DNA of 64,000 nucleotides from JAPLDB01 sp038230515. Its GTDB lineage: Bacteria > Bacteroidota > Bacteroidia > AKYH767-A > 2013-40CM-41-45. The translations under genes were made by a program, and so were the position numbers. The notes beneath the pieces were generated by a model, which was not told the origin of the DNA, did no database searches, and saw only the letters and a program-made list of their open reading frames with translations. Below, in pieces: positions 1-9,192 of the stretch. Each line of letters opens with the position of its first letter. Within the stretch, counting starts at the first letter, position 1. The stretch covers positions 156,257 through 220,256 of the forward strand of contig JBBRND010000002.1 of assembly GCA_038230515.1 (NCBI GenBank), written 5' to 3'.

Positions 1-559
1 CATAGTACGCTTTGGTGGTGATTGAAAATAAACTCGAATAACTTTCGTCCCAACTGCTGCCGCTGCTCATCATCAGCACATCGCGGATGGTAGTTTTTGC
101 TTCTTTGTAATCCTCGAGATAATTTCCAATCGGCTCGTCTAATGATTTAATTTCCCCTTCATCAGATGCAATGCCGATCAGCAAACCGATCACACTCTTT
201 GCCATCGAAAAAGAATTGCTTAATGATTTTTCAGAATAGTGATCCCAATATTCTTCATAACGGATTGAATCATTTTTAATAACGAGGTAAGAAACGGTTT
301 CAAGTTTTTCCAGTTCGGCTCTTACGCTGTCAGGCAATTTACCTTTGTTGTAATCACTTGAAATAAGCCACGGCTGAGGTGTTCCGTTATTTACTGTGCG
401 GGTTGAGAACAAATCAAGGTCATCAATATTTACGTAGTTGTAGATAAGCGTCTTGTACATGTAGCTGTTACCGGTAATGAGGATGGCGATGTTCATGCTG
501 ATGAACAAAACCAGAAGCCCCAAAAGGAGCAAAGCCCACCACTTGTATTTTCTTTTCAT
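1..559 (-). CDS. Serine hydrolase, beta-lactamase family (partial, runs off the window)
   Basis: The first about 186 residues of a serine hydrolase of the class C beta-lactamase/transpeptidase-like fold; the rest lies beyond base 1. The ATG at 557-559 starts MKRKYKWW, followed by a hydrophobic segment (about residues 8-30) that should act as a signal anchor, so the catalytic domain is probably periplasmic. The nucleophile motif SMAK (SxxK) is at residues 118-121, in a context typical of PF00144 proteins (NSFSMAKSV, then MMSSGSSWDE). The family includes esterases, D-aminopeptidases and beta-lactamase-like enzymes, so the substrate cannot be named. It reads away from the lipB locus, on the same strand. 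Confidence 0.85.
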   Translation of the reverse strand, partial: MKRKYKWWALLLLGLLVLFISMNIAILITGNSYMYKTLIYNYVNIDDLDLFSTRTVNNGTPQPWLISSDYNKGKLPDSVRAELEKLETVSYLVIKNDSIRYEEYWDHYSEKSLSNSFSMAKSVIGLLIGIASDEGEIKSLDEPIGNYLEDYKEAKTTIRDVLMMSSGSSWDESYSSLFSITTKAYY

Positions 560-613
560 GTTGGAAAATTAAAAATGATTCGCAGAGAATAAGATGATGA
601 AGCGGAAAAGTTT

Positions 614-1350
614 TCAAGAACTCTTCGTCTCCATTTCAACTAAATTCATTTCAAAAAGTTCAGTAAGATGTTTCTTTACTTTCTCCTTCACTTCGCTCAT
701 CTCAACTTTTTTTCCTAATTCCTTTTCGAGGGAGGTTACTGCCTTGTCCCGGATGCCGCACGGAACAATGTTGTTGAAATAAGAAAGATCCGTGTTCACA
801 TTAAAGGCGAAGCCGTGCATCGTTATCCATCGCGAGCAACGAACTCCGAACGCAGCAATTTTTCGCACATGTATTTTATCTTCAGCATCTAGCCAAACTC
901 CTGTCAGTCCCGGAATTCTTCCGCCTTCGATATTGTATTCACGCAATGTTCTAAGGATTGCCTCTTCAAGATAGCGCAGATACTTATGAATGTCCGTGAA
1001 AAAAATTTCAAGATCGAGAATGGGGTAACCCACCAACTGCCCTGGACCATGGTAGGTAATGTCTCCTCCGCGGTTGATGTGAAAATATTCGGCATCATTT
1101 TTTTCAGTTGATCATCGTTGATTAAAAGATGAGTTTCTTTTCCTGATTTTCCAAGAGTATAAACGTGCGGGTGTTCGCAGAAAAAAAGAAAGTTGGCAGT
1201 TGGCATCACGAATGGTCGGGAGGAGTCGGCAGCGCAGTTTCGGCTTTCAACTTTTATTTTTACAATTTTAGCGTGCGTGCTTTCCTGCAAGTCCCATGCT
1301 TCCATGTATGTGATCAATCCTAAATCTTTAAAAACAACTTCGCGGTTCAT
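614..1350 (-). CDS. lipB: Octanoyl-[ACP]:protein N-octanoyltransferase LipB, with a frameshift
   Basis: LipB moves octanoate from acyl carrier protein to the lipoyl domains of 2-oxoacid dehydrogenases and GcvH. The 5' part (from ATG 1350) has the family motif FFCEHPHVYTLGKSG. The 3' part has VGYPILDL, the catalytic Lys in VRKIAAFGV, and the catalytic Cys in NIVPCGI. The two parts are in different frames. Adding one A to the seven-A run (plus-strand T-run 1098-1104) restores a continuous reading with the expected NDAEYFHINRGGD-ITYHGPGQL segment. Either the gene carries a -1 frameshift or the assembly lost a base in the homopolymer; since LipB is normally important, an assembly error is plausible. 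A short extra segment (about residues 35-50, near plus-strand 1195-1245) precedes the EHPHVYTLG motif and looks like a small repeat-derived insertion. Confidence 0.85.
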
Positions 1351-1435
1351 ATCAATTCAACTGTTGAATCTGTATTTTTTATTAACTGAAAAAATGCGAG
1401 ATAACTTTTTTAATTTAAGTAAGGTATAACACTCC

Positions 1436-2020
1436 ATGAAACATTGGTTATCCTCATTTCTTATTCTTTTCGCTCTCACACTTCATGCAAATGTAGCTGA
1501 AAGATATTACGCCACTTCAAGCGGCAAGGCATCCTTTACTTCTGATGCTCCGTTGGAACTTATCTCTGCATCTACAGAACAGATGACAGGATTGATTGAT
1601 CCGCTGAGAAGAACTTTCGCTTTTAATATTCCCATAAAATCATTTGACGGATTCAACTGCTCATTGCAACGTGATCACTTCAACGAGAAATTTATGGAGA
1701 GTGATAAATATCCCGATGCAACTTTCACAGGCAAGCTCCCTTTCGATTTTGAAGAGCTGAAAAAAGGAATGCAGACAATAAATGTATTCGGAGTTTTGAA
1801 AATACATGGGGTTCAAAAAGAGCGGACGATCAAAGTAAACGTATTCGTTGCCGACCAAATGCTTATTCTTGATTCGAAATTTTCTGTGCCTCTCGAAGAT
1901 CACTATATTGAAGTGCCGAGTATACTCGGTGCAAAAATTGCGACCGAAATAAAAATTGAAGTGAAGGCAATTATGAAACTCAAGTTTGAAGTTCTTGAGA
2001 GTGCTTCTATAAAAAATTAA
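1436..2020 (+). CDS. YceI-like family protein, exported
   Basis: A 194-residue protein with a clear signal peptide (residues 1 to about 20, MKHWLSSFLILFALTLHANV). The rest follows the YceI/lipocalin-like pattern: a start resembling YATSSGKASFTSDAPLE, a central RDHFNEKFMESDKYPDATFTG segment that matches the usual 'MRNEHFLEADKYPEITF' region, and a C-terminal beta-rich part. YceI proteins bind polyisoprenoid or other amphiphilic ligands in the periplasm; the ligand here is unknown. The stop overlaps the stop of the convergent isomerase gene by 4 bases (2017-2020). It stands alone rather than in an operon. Confidence 0.8.
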   Translation: MKHWLSSFLILFALTLHANVAERYYATSSGKASFTSDAPLELISASTEQMTGLIDPLRRTFAFNIPIKSFDGFNCSLQRDHFNEKFMESDKYPDATFTGKLPFDFEELKKGMQTINVFGVLKIHGVQKERTIKVNVFVADQMLILDSKFSVPLEDHYIEVPSILGAKIATEIKIEVKAIMKLKFEVLESASIKN

Positions 2021-3009
2021 ATTTTAGCTAACTCGCCTTTCAACTCGTTGATCACATTGATCTCTGAGGCATCCACACTGTTTTTGTCAGCGAGGTAGCA
2101 CGAAACCCAATCCGTAAGATTGATCAGGTAGATACTTTGTTCGAGCATAGAATTTCCTTTGCTCCACAATTCGTAAACGTGCGGAGTGTATTTCGCCAAA
2201 ACCTTTTTATTTATTTCGATGCGTGCCTGCGAACGCGAGAAGTCACTTTTATTTCGAAGAAGTAGAACCGCTATCTGTTCCGTTCCTCCTGCCCAGCCAA
2301 CTAATTCATTGTGATTCATTTCAGGAATAATGTTATGCCAGCATAACATTTTGCTGTTTTCATTTATCTGCTGACGGATACGCGTAGCCACTCCGTTGTA
2401 ACCGTCCACTGCATAGATCACGGGAGTTTTCTTGTAAAGAAAATCTGTGATTGCCATCGATTCTTTTTTTATTGCTTCTTCTTCCTTAGTGATCAACTCA
2501 ATGGCCAACTGAAGTTGACTTTTAAAAGCATCACCGATCAGTTTTAATTTATTCAGCACAAAAAATAATTGAGTTAGCGAATAGCCAAGGCAGGAACGCG
2601 GAGGCATTCCCGAGGGTATTAGTATTGCATCAAAATTATTTTGCTTCGCGATCTCAGCAATTTTTCCGCCTGATGTAATGCAAACAATTTTCGCTTTGCG
2701 TTTCATCGCTTCTTCCATTGCATACAACGTTTCCTCTGTGTTGCCCGAATAAGAACAAGCAATCACCAACGTATTTTCATTTACGAAGGCAGGAAGAAAA
2801 TAATCTTTGTTTACTGAAATAGGAACGGAACATTCGCTTGCTGCAATTTCAGAAACGATTGTTCCTCCAATACCACTTCCACCTAACCCTGTAACTACAC
2901 AATTTCGGATTTCGGATTTCGGATTATTGACTAAACAGCCGTTGCCGATTACTAACGCTTCTTTAAGTTGATTTGGGAAATTCTGAACCAACTGCTTCAT
3001 ATCACTCAT
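2017..3009 (-). CDS. Bifunctional phosphoglucose/phosphomannose isomerase family protein
   Basis: A 330-residue two-SIS-domain sugar isomerase. The first SIS domain has VVTGLGGSGIGGTIVSE and ACSYSGNTEETL (the phosphosugar-binding Ser/Thr loop); the C-terminal half has NHNELVGW, typical of the archaeal/bacterial PGI-PMI family (PF10432 C-terminal domain). It interconverts glucose-6-phosphate or mannose-6-phosphate with fructose-6-phosphate in the cytoplasm. Near residues 28-36 the chain reads NNPKSEIRN. This is encoded by three copies of a 7-bp repeat (2902-2922) and looks like a local in-frame expansion at a surface loop. A Bacteroidota -7 box lies 24 bases upstream of the start. Confidence 0.85.
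   Translation of the reverse strand: MSDMKQLVQNFPNQLKEALVIGNGCLVNNPKSEIRNCVVTGLGGSGIGGTIVSEIAASECSVPISVNKDYFLPAFVNENTLVIACSYSGNTEETLYAMEEAMKRKAKIVCITSGGKIAEIAKQNNFDAILIPSGMPPRSCLGYSLTQLFFVLNKLKLIGDAFKSQLQLAIELITKEEEAIKKESMAITDFLYKKTPVIYAVDGYNGVATRIRQQINENSKMLCWHNIIPEMNHNELVGWAGGTEQIAVLLLRNKSDFSRSQARIEINKKVLAKYTPHVYELWSKGNSMLEQSIYLINLTDWVSCYLADKNSVDASEINVINELKGELAKI
2902..2925. repeat. Heptanucleotide repeat (ATTTCGG)x3 inside the isomerase gene
   Basis: Three perfect copies of ATTTCGG followed by ATT. Three heptamers make 21 bases, so the host reading frame is kept and seven residues are added. Confidence 0.9.
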
Positions 3010-3032
3010 TGAAGAAATTTTTTTTGAGGCGG

Positions 3033-3040
3033 CAAATATA
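3033..3040 (-). promoter_or_regulatory. Putative -7 box for the isomerase gene
   Basis: Minus-strand TATATTTG matches the Bacteroidota -7 consensus TAnnTTTG and lies 24 bases upstream of the ATG at 3009. A clear TTTG -33 element is not seen. Confidence 0.4.
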
Positions 3041-3092
3041 GAGATATTCAGCAGGCAGAAAATTGATTATGCCCAACACTGAAGTCCTTTTT

Positions 3093-3100
3093 TACCTTTG
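3093..3100 (+). promoter_or_regulatory. Putative -7 box for lysS
   Basis: TACCTTTG matches TAnnTTTG and lies 21 bases upstream of ATG 3122. It supports the shorter start of lysS. No good -33 box at the expected distance. Confidence 0.4.
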
Positions 3101-3121
3101 TCATCCTTTTTTACAATCACT

Positions 3122-4660
3122 ATGGAACTTACCGAACAGGAAATTATTCGCAGACAAAAATCAGAAGAACTTCAAAAGCACGGAATCAATCCTTACCCTG
3201 CCGATCTTTTTGAAACCACTCACTCATCAAAATACATTCTTGAAAATTTTGATTCGAAGCCGGATGAGTTGAAGCAGATAAGTTTTGCCGGTCGCATCAT
3301 CAGCATGCGCGACATGGGCAAAGCCGCGTTCACTGTGCTGCAGGACAGTATTGGTAAAATTCAAATTTATGTTAAGCGCGATGAAATTTGTCTGGGAGAA
3401 GATAAATCACTCTACGATTTTGTTTTCAAAAAAATGCTCGACCTGGGTGACATCATCGGTGTGAAAGGATATGCATTCAGGACGAAGACAGGAGAAATTT
3501 CAATTCGCGTAAGCGGTTTTTCACTGCTGTCAAAAGCATTGCGCCCGCTTCCAACAGTGAAGCAGGATGCGGACGGGAATGTCCACGATGCGTTTACTGA
3601 TCCTGAGCAGCGTTATCGCATGAGGTATCTTGATATGATTGTGAACCCACATGTGCGTGAAGTTTTTCGAAAGCGCACTCAACTTGTGAATTCGATGCGG
3701 GAGTATTTGAATGCAAAAGATTATCTCGAAGTGGAGACACCAATTCTTCAACCGTTGTATGGAGGTGCTGCTGCGCGTCCGTTCAAAACACATCACAATA
3801 CGCTTGACATGACGTTGTATATGCGCATTGCAAACGAACTTTATCTCAAGCGCCTCATAGTTGGCGGCTTTGATGGCGTGTATGAATTCTCAAAGGATTT
3901 TCGCAACGAAGGAATGAGCCGTTTTCATAATCCGGAATTTACACAAATGGAATTGTATGTTGCATACAAAGATTACGAGTGGATGATGAACTTAGTGGAG
4001 GAGATGGTGGAGAAAATTGCGATTGACCTTCATGGAAAAACAGAAGTACACGTAGGCGAACACCTTATTAATTTCAAACGTCCCTGGAAACGTTTTACGA
4101 TGTACGAAGCTATTGCTCATTATACAGGTGTTGACATCACTGAAATGGATGAAACCGCACTTGCAGAAAAAGCGCGTGCACTCGGAGTTCATATTGACAA
4201 AACAATGGCTCGAGGAAAAATGATTGATGAGGTTTTTGGCGAGCATGTAGAGCCGAAATTAATTCAACCCACTTTTATTACTGACTATCCTGTGGAGATG
4301 AGTCCGCTTGCAAAGAAGCATCGCAGCAAACCGGAATTGGTGGAGCGTTTCGAAGCCATTTGCAACGGAAAAGAAATGTGTAATGCATTCAGCGAGTTAA
4401 ACGATCCCATTGATCAGCGCAAACGTTTCGAGGACCAGATAGAATTAGGAAAACGTGGCGATGAAGAAGCAATGGTGCTCGATGAAGATTTTCTGCGCTC
4501 ACTTGAATTCGGAATGCCGCCAACAGCAGGACTGGGAATCGGTATTGACCGTCTTTGTATGATAATGACGAATCAAAATTCCATCCAGGACGTTTTGTTT
4601 TTCCCACAAATGAGACCTGAGTACAAAGGAGCTGTTGAAGAACCTGAAGTGAAACAATAA
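3122..4660 (+). CDS. lysS: Lysyl-tRNA synthetase (class II)
   Basis: Charges tRNA-Lys. From ATG 3122 (MELTEQEIIRRQ) the protein is 512 residues, about the usual length. Order of domains: an N-terminal OB-fold anticodon-binding domain (about 50-150, FAGRIISMRDMGKAAFTVLQD), then the class II catalytic core with FVEVETP-like KDYLEVETPIL, the family-typical GGAAARPF, motif 2 FRNEGMSRFHNPEFT, and motif 3 GLGIGIDRL near the C terminus. An earlier in-frame start at 3098 would add eight unconserved residues and would lie inside a good -7 box (TACCTTTG, 3093-3100), so 3122 is preferred. The gene is followed closely by a membrane protein gene (21 bases). Confidence 0.95.
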   Translation: MELTEQEIIRRQKSEELQKHGINPYPADLFETTHSSKYILENFDSKPDELKQISFAGRIISMRDMGKAAFTVLQDSIGKIQIYVKRDEICLGEDKSLYDFVFKKMLDLGDIIGVKGYAFRTKTGEISIRVSGFSLLSKALRPLPTVKQDADGNVHDAFTDPEQRYRMRYLDMIVNPHVREVFRKRTQLVNSMREYLNAKDYLEVETPILQPLYGGAAARPFKTHHNTLDMTLYMRIANELYLKRLIVGGFDGVYEFSKDFRNEGMSRFHNPEFTQMELYVAYKDYEWMMNLVEEMVEKIAIDLHGKTEVHVGEHLINFKRPWKRFTMYEAIAHYTGVDITEMDETALAEKARALGVHIDKTMARGKMIDEVFGEHVEPKLIQPTFITDYPVEMSPLAKKHRSKPELVERFEAICNGKEMCNAFSELNDPIDQRKRFEDQIELGKRGDEEAMVLDEDFLRSLEFGMPPTAGLGIGIDRLCMIMTNQNSIQDVLFFPQMRPEYKGAVEEPEVKQ

Positions 4661-4681
4661 ATTTTTGTTGCTTTGTGAAAG

Positions 4682-6616
4682 ATGGGATCTGGCATAAAAT
4701 CACAAGGCATAAAGATTTTTTTTCTTTCTGTAGTCCTTATTTCGCTCAGCGTATTTTTTTTTCGCGACAGCATTTCTCTGTTCCCTTCTTTCATTCACGC
4801 ATGGACTCAGAGTGATCGTTACGCAATTGCGCTTGGATTTCTGAATAATGGACTTGACTTTTTTCATCCGCAAACTTTTAATCTCGTAACCACTGATGCA
4901 ATCACAAGGGTAGATTTTCCCATTCATGAATACCTGATTGGGATTATCATGAAACTTACCGGCAATCATGAGCCGGTTGTGTTTCGGATTTACATTTTGA
5001 CTTATGGATTGATTGGTTTGGGTTTTCTTTTCAGGTTAAGTGCGTTGTTCAACAAGTCATTTTTCAAAAACCTGTTTGTTGTTTTGTTTCTTTTTCTTTG
5101 TCCTGTTTTTCTCTACTATGCGGACGGATTTCTTCCCAGCATTCCTTCGCTCTCTAATTTGTTCATCGGCTACTTTTTTTATTTCAGATCTAAAAAGCAA
5201 GATTCAAGTAAAGATCTTCGCTCGGCAATTCTATTCCTCACGCTCGCTGCATTGGCTCGACTTCCGTTTTTTATTTTTCTGTTCGCTGTATTTGGACAGG
5301 AGTGTCTTGGTTATTTAAGAAATAGAAAAATTATGAAAGGAGAAGTCGTTGCATTTGGAATCTCGTTTCTGATTTTCGCTTCGTATCAGTTGTACAATTC
5401 TTACCTCGGTAAAAAGTACGGCTCACAGTTTTTAACTTATTTTCTTCCGCCAAAAAATCTTCATCAACTGAAAGATTGGTTCGAAGATATCTGGTAGCAT
5501 TGGCGTTTTGAATATTTTACTCAGTCGCACTACATCATTTTCGGTATTCTGATTTCAATTTTTCTTTTTCGGGTTTTGAAAAAAAGTATTTACGATTCTG
5601 GTGTTCGTGAATTACTTATTCAAACTGCAATTGCAGGATGTGGAAGTGTGATTTATTTTTTTCTGATGCTGAAACAATTTCCGGATCACGATTACTATTT
5701 TATTGATTCATTTTATCCGACTCTTATTTTGATGCTGATTTCTCTGATGAGTTTTCAATTTAAGAAAAAATGGTTGAACTATTCAATAACGATACCCTTA
5801 TTATTTTTCCTCTGCCTGTCTTTTACAGAGACGAAAACAACACTCGATAAAAGATTTGAAACAGGATCGTGGGACAGAGATGAAATCACAAGAAAAACTT
5901 TTACAGGAACTTCTGTTTATCTCGACTCAATCGGAATTGCAAAAGATGCAAAAATTCTTGTTCTCGATGGATACACTACCAACGTACCGCTGATACTGAT
6001 GAACAGAAAAGGATGGACCATTAACTGGACAACGAATGATAGAATTGAAGAAGGATTGACTAAGCCGTTTGATCTCGTTGCCATTCAAAATTGCTTTGTT
6101 GCAAGTGACGTGGTGAAAAACGATTCTGCAATTATCACCCAACTTGAAAAGTTTGCTGACAATGGCTTCGTCAGCTTTTATAAAATGAAAAGAAATGAAG
6201 AGCGAACATTCTATCAGTTTTTCGGAATAGATTCTTCGACTATTCTGTTCAGGGAGAAAAAACCGGATTCAATCTTTGCTGGCGTGAGCAATGAGTTTAT
6301 TGAATTGTTTTCTGATTCAGCTTTAAAATATATTTCAGACAAACCGGTAAAAATTTTAGTGACAGGGAGAATATTGAGAAGTGAAGATGCAGCACCCCAA
6401 CTTACCGGTTCTGTGAGCAAGGAAGAAGGTGTATTCTATTATTTCAGCTTCGATCTGCATGATTACACAATAAAATCTGACAGCCCGCAGAATTTTATGT
6501 TTCAGTTTGTGGTGCCTTCTCGGAAAAATAATTCAGAAATATTGAAGGTTTATTTTTGGAACAATCAAAAAGGAAAATTTTCTCTTAATGATTTAAGGTT
6601 GGTGATCTACCGCTGA
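4682..6616 (+). pseudogene. GT-C-like (GT39-like) integral membrane protein, interrupted by an in-frame TAG
   Basis: Two open stretches, 4682-5497 and 5576-6616, are in the same frame. They are separated only by TAG at 5495-5497, after which the frame stays open (HWRFEYFTQSHYIIFGILIS...). Read through, the protein has about 644 residues. It has many hydrophobic segments, a first loop HAWTQSDRYAIALGF and FPIHEYLIGIIM, which resemble the catalytic loop region of GT39/ArnT-like glycosyltransferases that use lipid-linked sugars, and a soluble C-terminal part. The stop context TGG-TAG-CAT could come from one CAG to TAG change. The gene may be a recent pseudogene, make two halves, or contain a sequencing error. 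Substrate unknown. It lies 21 bases after lysS. Confidence 0.7.
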
Positions 6617-6692
6617 TTTTCTTCGGGAAAAATTTCCAAGAGCGGCAACCTCCCTCTTTTAGCTGCGTATCAGAGATAAATTCGGTCTAACT

Positions 6693-7466
6693 ATGTTCAG
6701 GAAAATTTTCTCTGTACAGATTTGTCTGCTTTTGTTTTCAGCAAATCAAACAGTCACTGCCGAAGGCCGCGATTCGACAGAGCAATATCAACCGAAAAAG
6801 ATTCTCATCATTCCTTACGAGCAGAGAATGTATCTCTCTGATGCCGATCATGACATTTCAGAATATTCAGACAGAAGTCCGGAGGAAATACGTGCCATGT
6901 TCAGAATGGGATTGACGGAAAAGCTGAATGCAAAATTGGTAACGAGTTATCGCACGCATTCTCTTCTTCAGGATTTGCAACCCGAAGCCATGCAGGATCT
7001 TGATCGTATTTACGGAGCAATTGATTATTCATTTGATACCTCTTACGTAATCCTCCATCCGAAACCTGACAGCGCTGAAGCAACTGGGAAGTGGAATGAG
7101 AAGAAGGCGCGAAAAAAAGAATTGGAGAAGCGAACGGCAACCGGTGATGTGAGATACATGAATGTAAAAATTCTTGATCCGCATTTACTTACGGATCTGA
7201 GCAAAAAATACGGTGCCGATGAATTTGTCTTTTTAAGTCAGGCAGAGATTAAAACCAATGCGAAGGATTGCATTGATTTTCAGGGTGGGATTTATCAGCG
7301 CGATTTAAAAGTCCACTATTCTGTATACGATAAAGACGGCAATCAATTATACGGTGATGTCGCTGTTGTAAAATTTCCTTCCAACTCAAATGAGGTTGGC
7401 GAAATCATGGAAAAAAATTTTCCTACACTGGGTAGTGTGATAAAAGAAGCACTGAGCAGAAACTAA
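6693..7466 (+). CDS. Hypothetical exported protein
   Basis: 257 residues with an N-terminal signal peptide (MFRKIFSVQICLLLFSANQT, cleavage probably after about residue 23). The mature part begins with an IIPYEQRMYLSDADHDI segment, has a basic Glu/Lys-rich stretch around residues 130-150 (KKARKKELEKR), and ends without an obvious sorting domain. Family not recognised with confidence. Proteins of this look are common in Bacteroidota as uncharacterised periplasmic factors. The next gene is convergent, its stop three bases away. Confidence 0.7.
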   Translation: MFRKIFSVQICLLLFSANQTVTAEGRDSTEQYQPKKILIIPYEQRMYLSDADHDISEYSDRSPEEIRAMFRMGLTEKLNAKLVTSYRTHSLLQDLQPEAMQDLDRIYGAIDYSFDTSYVILHPKPDSAEATGKWNEKKARKKELEKRTATGDVRYMNVKILDPHLLTDLSKKYGADEFVFLSQAEIKTNAKDCIDFQGGIYQRDLKVHYSVYDKDGNQLYGDVAVVKFPSNSNEVGEIMEKNFPTLGSVIKEALSRN

Positions 7467-7468
7467 AC

Positions 7469-9145
7469 TCATTTCAACTCTCGCTTGTATATTTTCATTG
7501 GTAAATTTTTCTTCTCATAAATTATCTGCCAGCCAGAAGAAGTGTCAAGCAGGTTTTTATCCTCAGAAAATATCACTACATTCTCAATGTCGAATTTATC
7601 AAGTTGAATTTCCATTGTCGAATCCTCCTCTGCAATCTGTCCAAAATAATTTGCATTTATTTTCAATGCAATCAGAGATGCCTGCGTGTATTGATTTCGA
7701 TTTGACCATAGCGTTTTTATTGATGCAATGTTTTTCCCTACAGGAATTTTAGCTCTAAACTCTTCGCTTGCTTCAAAAAAAGTATTGTCGGGAAGGTATG
7801 TTGCTTTCATTGCTTCAACAGGATGAAACATTGAATTGAAGAATGTAATTGCGCTTACTTCTTTATCCTCTGAAAATAAAATTTCCTTTACAGGTCTCTT
7901 TACTGCCAGCAAAATCAGAAGAATAAATAAAATTCTACCGGTAACATTGTACATTTTATTTTTTGAAAACAGGTCTTCAATCATCCATCCCGAAAGCAAA
8001 AGCATCAAGAGTGAACAAATCCATACATACCTTGTGTGAACAAGGATAAGAGCGTACCCGATGTAAACTAAAATAATGGTAAGTGTTAGTGAAAAGAAAT
8101 GGTCGTCTGAAAATAACCTTCTTCGATGACCAGAAAATAAAAAAGCTATGAATAAAATAAGAAATATAAATCCCAACTGTCTTCTGAAATCAAAATAATA
8201 TATAGTGAGAAGATTTCTTCTTGCAATTTGTTTGTACAAACTCAAATCATCAGAAGAAGAAAGCGGATGAAGAGGAGTGACCTTCGTTACAAATCCGGGA
8301 TCTTCCCATGCATTCAAAGCAGTTGTATTTACGGGCTTGTTCAATCCTGCGGAAAGAATTGGCAACTCAACTTTTTGCTCCGGTCGCACGGCTACTTCAC
8401 GGCTTAGGTTGAAAGAAACATTTTCACTGATGGCAAAGTGCTGGTATTTGTCGGTCAACAAATAAATCCACCAGAATGAAATAAAAGTAAAGCAGAAAAT
8501 CATTTGAAGATAGTTTCTGGTGAGATGTTTTCTGAACGGAAATTCTTTTGTGGTGAAAAAGTTTCTTAAAAACAAAACTGAAAAGTGTAGAAGAAAAAAA
8601 CTAAGTCCGAATGACTTTGAAAAGTACATTAGTGCTCCGATGATGCCTGAAATAATTCCGAAGTGGCGGTGATTGAAGAATTCCTTTTCTGAAACAATGT
8701 CGAGGTAAAACAAGACCATGGAAAGAAAAAGCAGGTCGGCTGTGAGGTTGAGGAACGCATAACTGATCAGGAATGGAATAACGGAAACTATCAGGAACCG
8801 TTGAAAAAATTTCTGCCGAATGAATTTTAAGACAATGTCCGTCCAATAGACGAGAGCAAACCAACCAATAAAGATTTGTAGAACTTTGAACGTGATGATG
8901 GGATCTCTGTCAAGTTTCAGTAATACCGATAGAAGCCACGTTATCAATGGACTGAAATATCCGTTTACAGCAGCAGCAAAATCAGCATGAGAATATTTTT
9001 TTGCGATGGTGATGTAAGAGATCGTATCAGGATTGTCCACGTACCAACGAAGAAAAGGAAACAGCAAAATCGCTGTGAAAGCATAAAGCAACGATGCAAC
9101 GATAAAAGATTTTTTTTCTGAAATACGGTGAGATAGTGTTTGCAC
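7469..9145 (-). CDS. GT-C-like integral membrane protein (putative glycosyltransferase)
   Basis: 558 residues with about 10-12 hydrophobic segments through residue 430 and a soluble C-terminal domain. The first extracytoplasmic loop reads RWYVDNPDTISYITIAKKY, with an Asp in the place where GT-C enzymes carry their catalytic acid, followed by YFSPLITWLLS. This architecture resembles the interrupted protein at 4682-6616, and both may act on lipid-linked sugars at the inner membrane; this is inferred from topology only. It is divergent from the aldehyde dehydrogenase gene, with 47 bases between the starts. Confidence 0.7.
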   Translation of the reverse strand: MQTLSHRISEKKSFIVASLLYAFTAILLFPFLRWYVDNPDTISYITIAKKYSHADFAAAVNGYFSPLITWLLSVLLKLDRDPIITFKVLQIFIGWFALVYWTDIVLKFIRQKFFQRFLIVSVIPFLISYAFLNLTADLLFLSMVLFYLDIVSEKEFFNHRHFGIISGIIGALMYFSKSFGLSFFLLHFSVLFLRNFFTTKEFPFRKHLTRNYLQMIFCFTFISFWWIYLLTDKYQHFAISENVSFNLSREVAVRPEQKVELPILSAGLNKPVNTTALNAWEDPGFVTKVTPLHPLSSSDDLSLYKQIARRNLLTIYYFDFRRQLGFIFLILFIAFLFSGHRRRLFSDDHFFSLTLTIILVYIGYALILVHTRYVWICSLLMLLLSGWMIEDLFSKNKMYNVTGRILFILLILLAVKRPVKEILFSEDKEVSAITFFNSMFHPVEAMKATYLPDNTFFEASEEFRAKIPVGKNIASIKTLWSNRNQYTQASLIALKINANYFGQIAEEDSTMEIQLDKFDIENVVIFSEDKNLLDTSSGWQIIYEKKNLPMKIYKRELK

Positions 9146-9165
9146 TGTTTACAAAGTTAGTTGAT

Positions 9166-9173
9166 TAACTTTG
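9166..9173 (+). promoter_or_regulatory. Putative promoter -7 box for the aldehyde dehydrogenase
   Basis: TAACTTTG fits TAnnTTTG, 19 bases before the ATG at 9193. A TTTG (9139-9142) lies 23 bases upstream, slightly farther than the usual about 20. Confidence 0.45.
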
Positions 9174-9192
9174 GCGAAAATATTTTAGAAAA

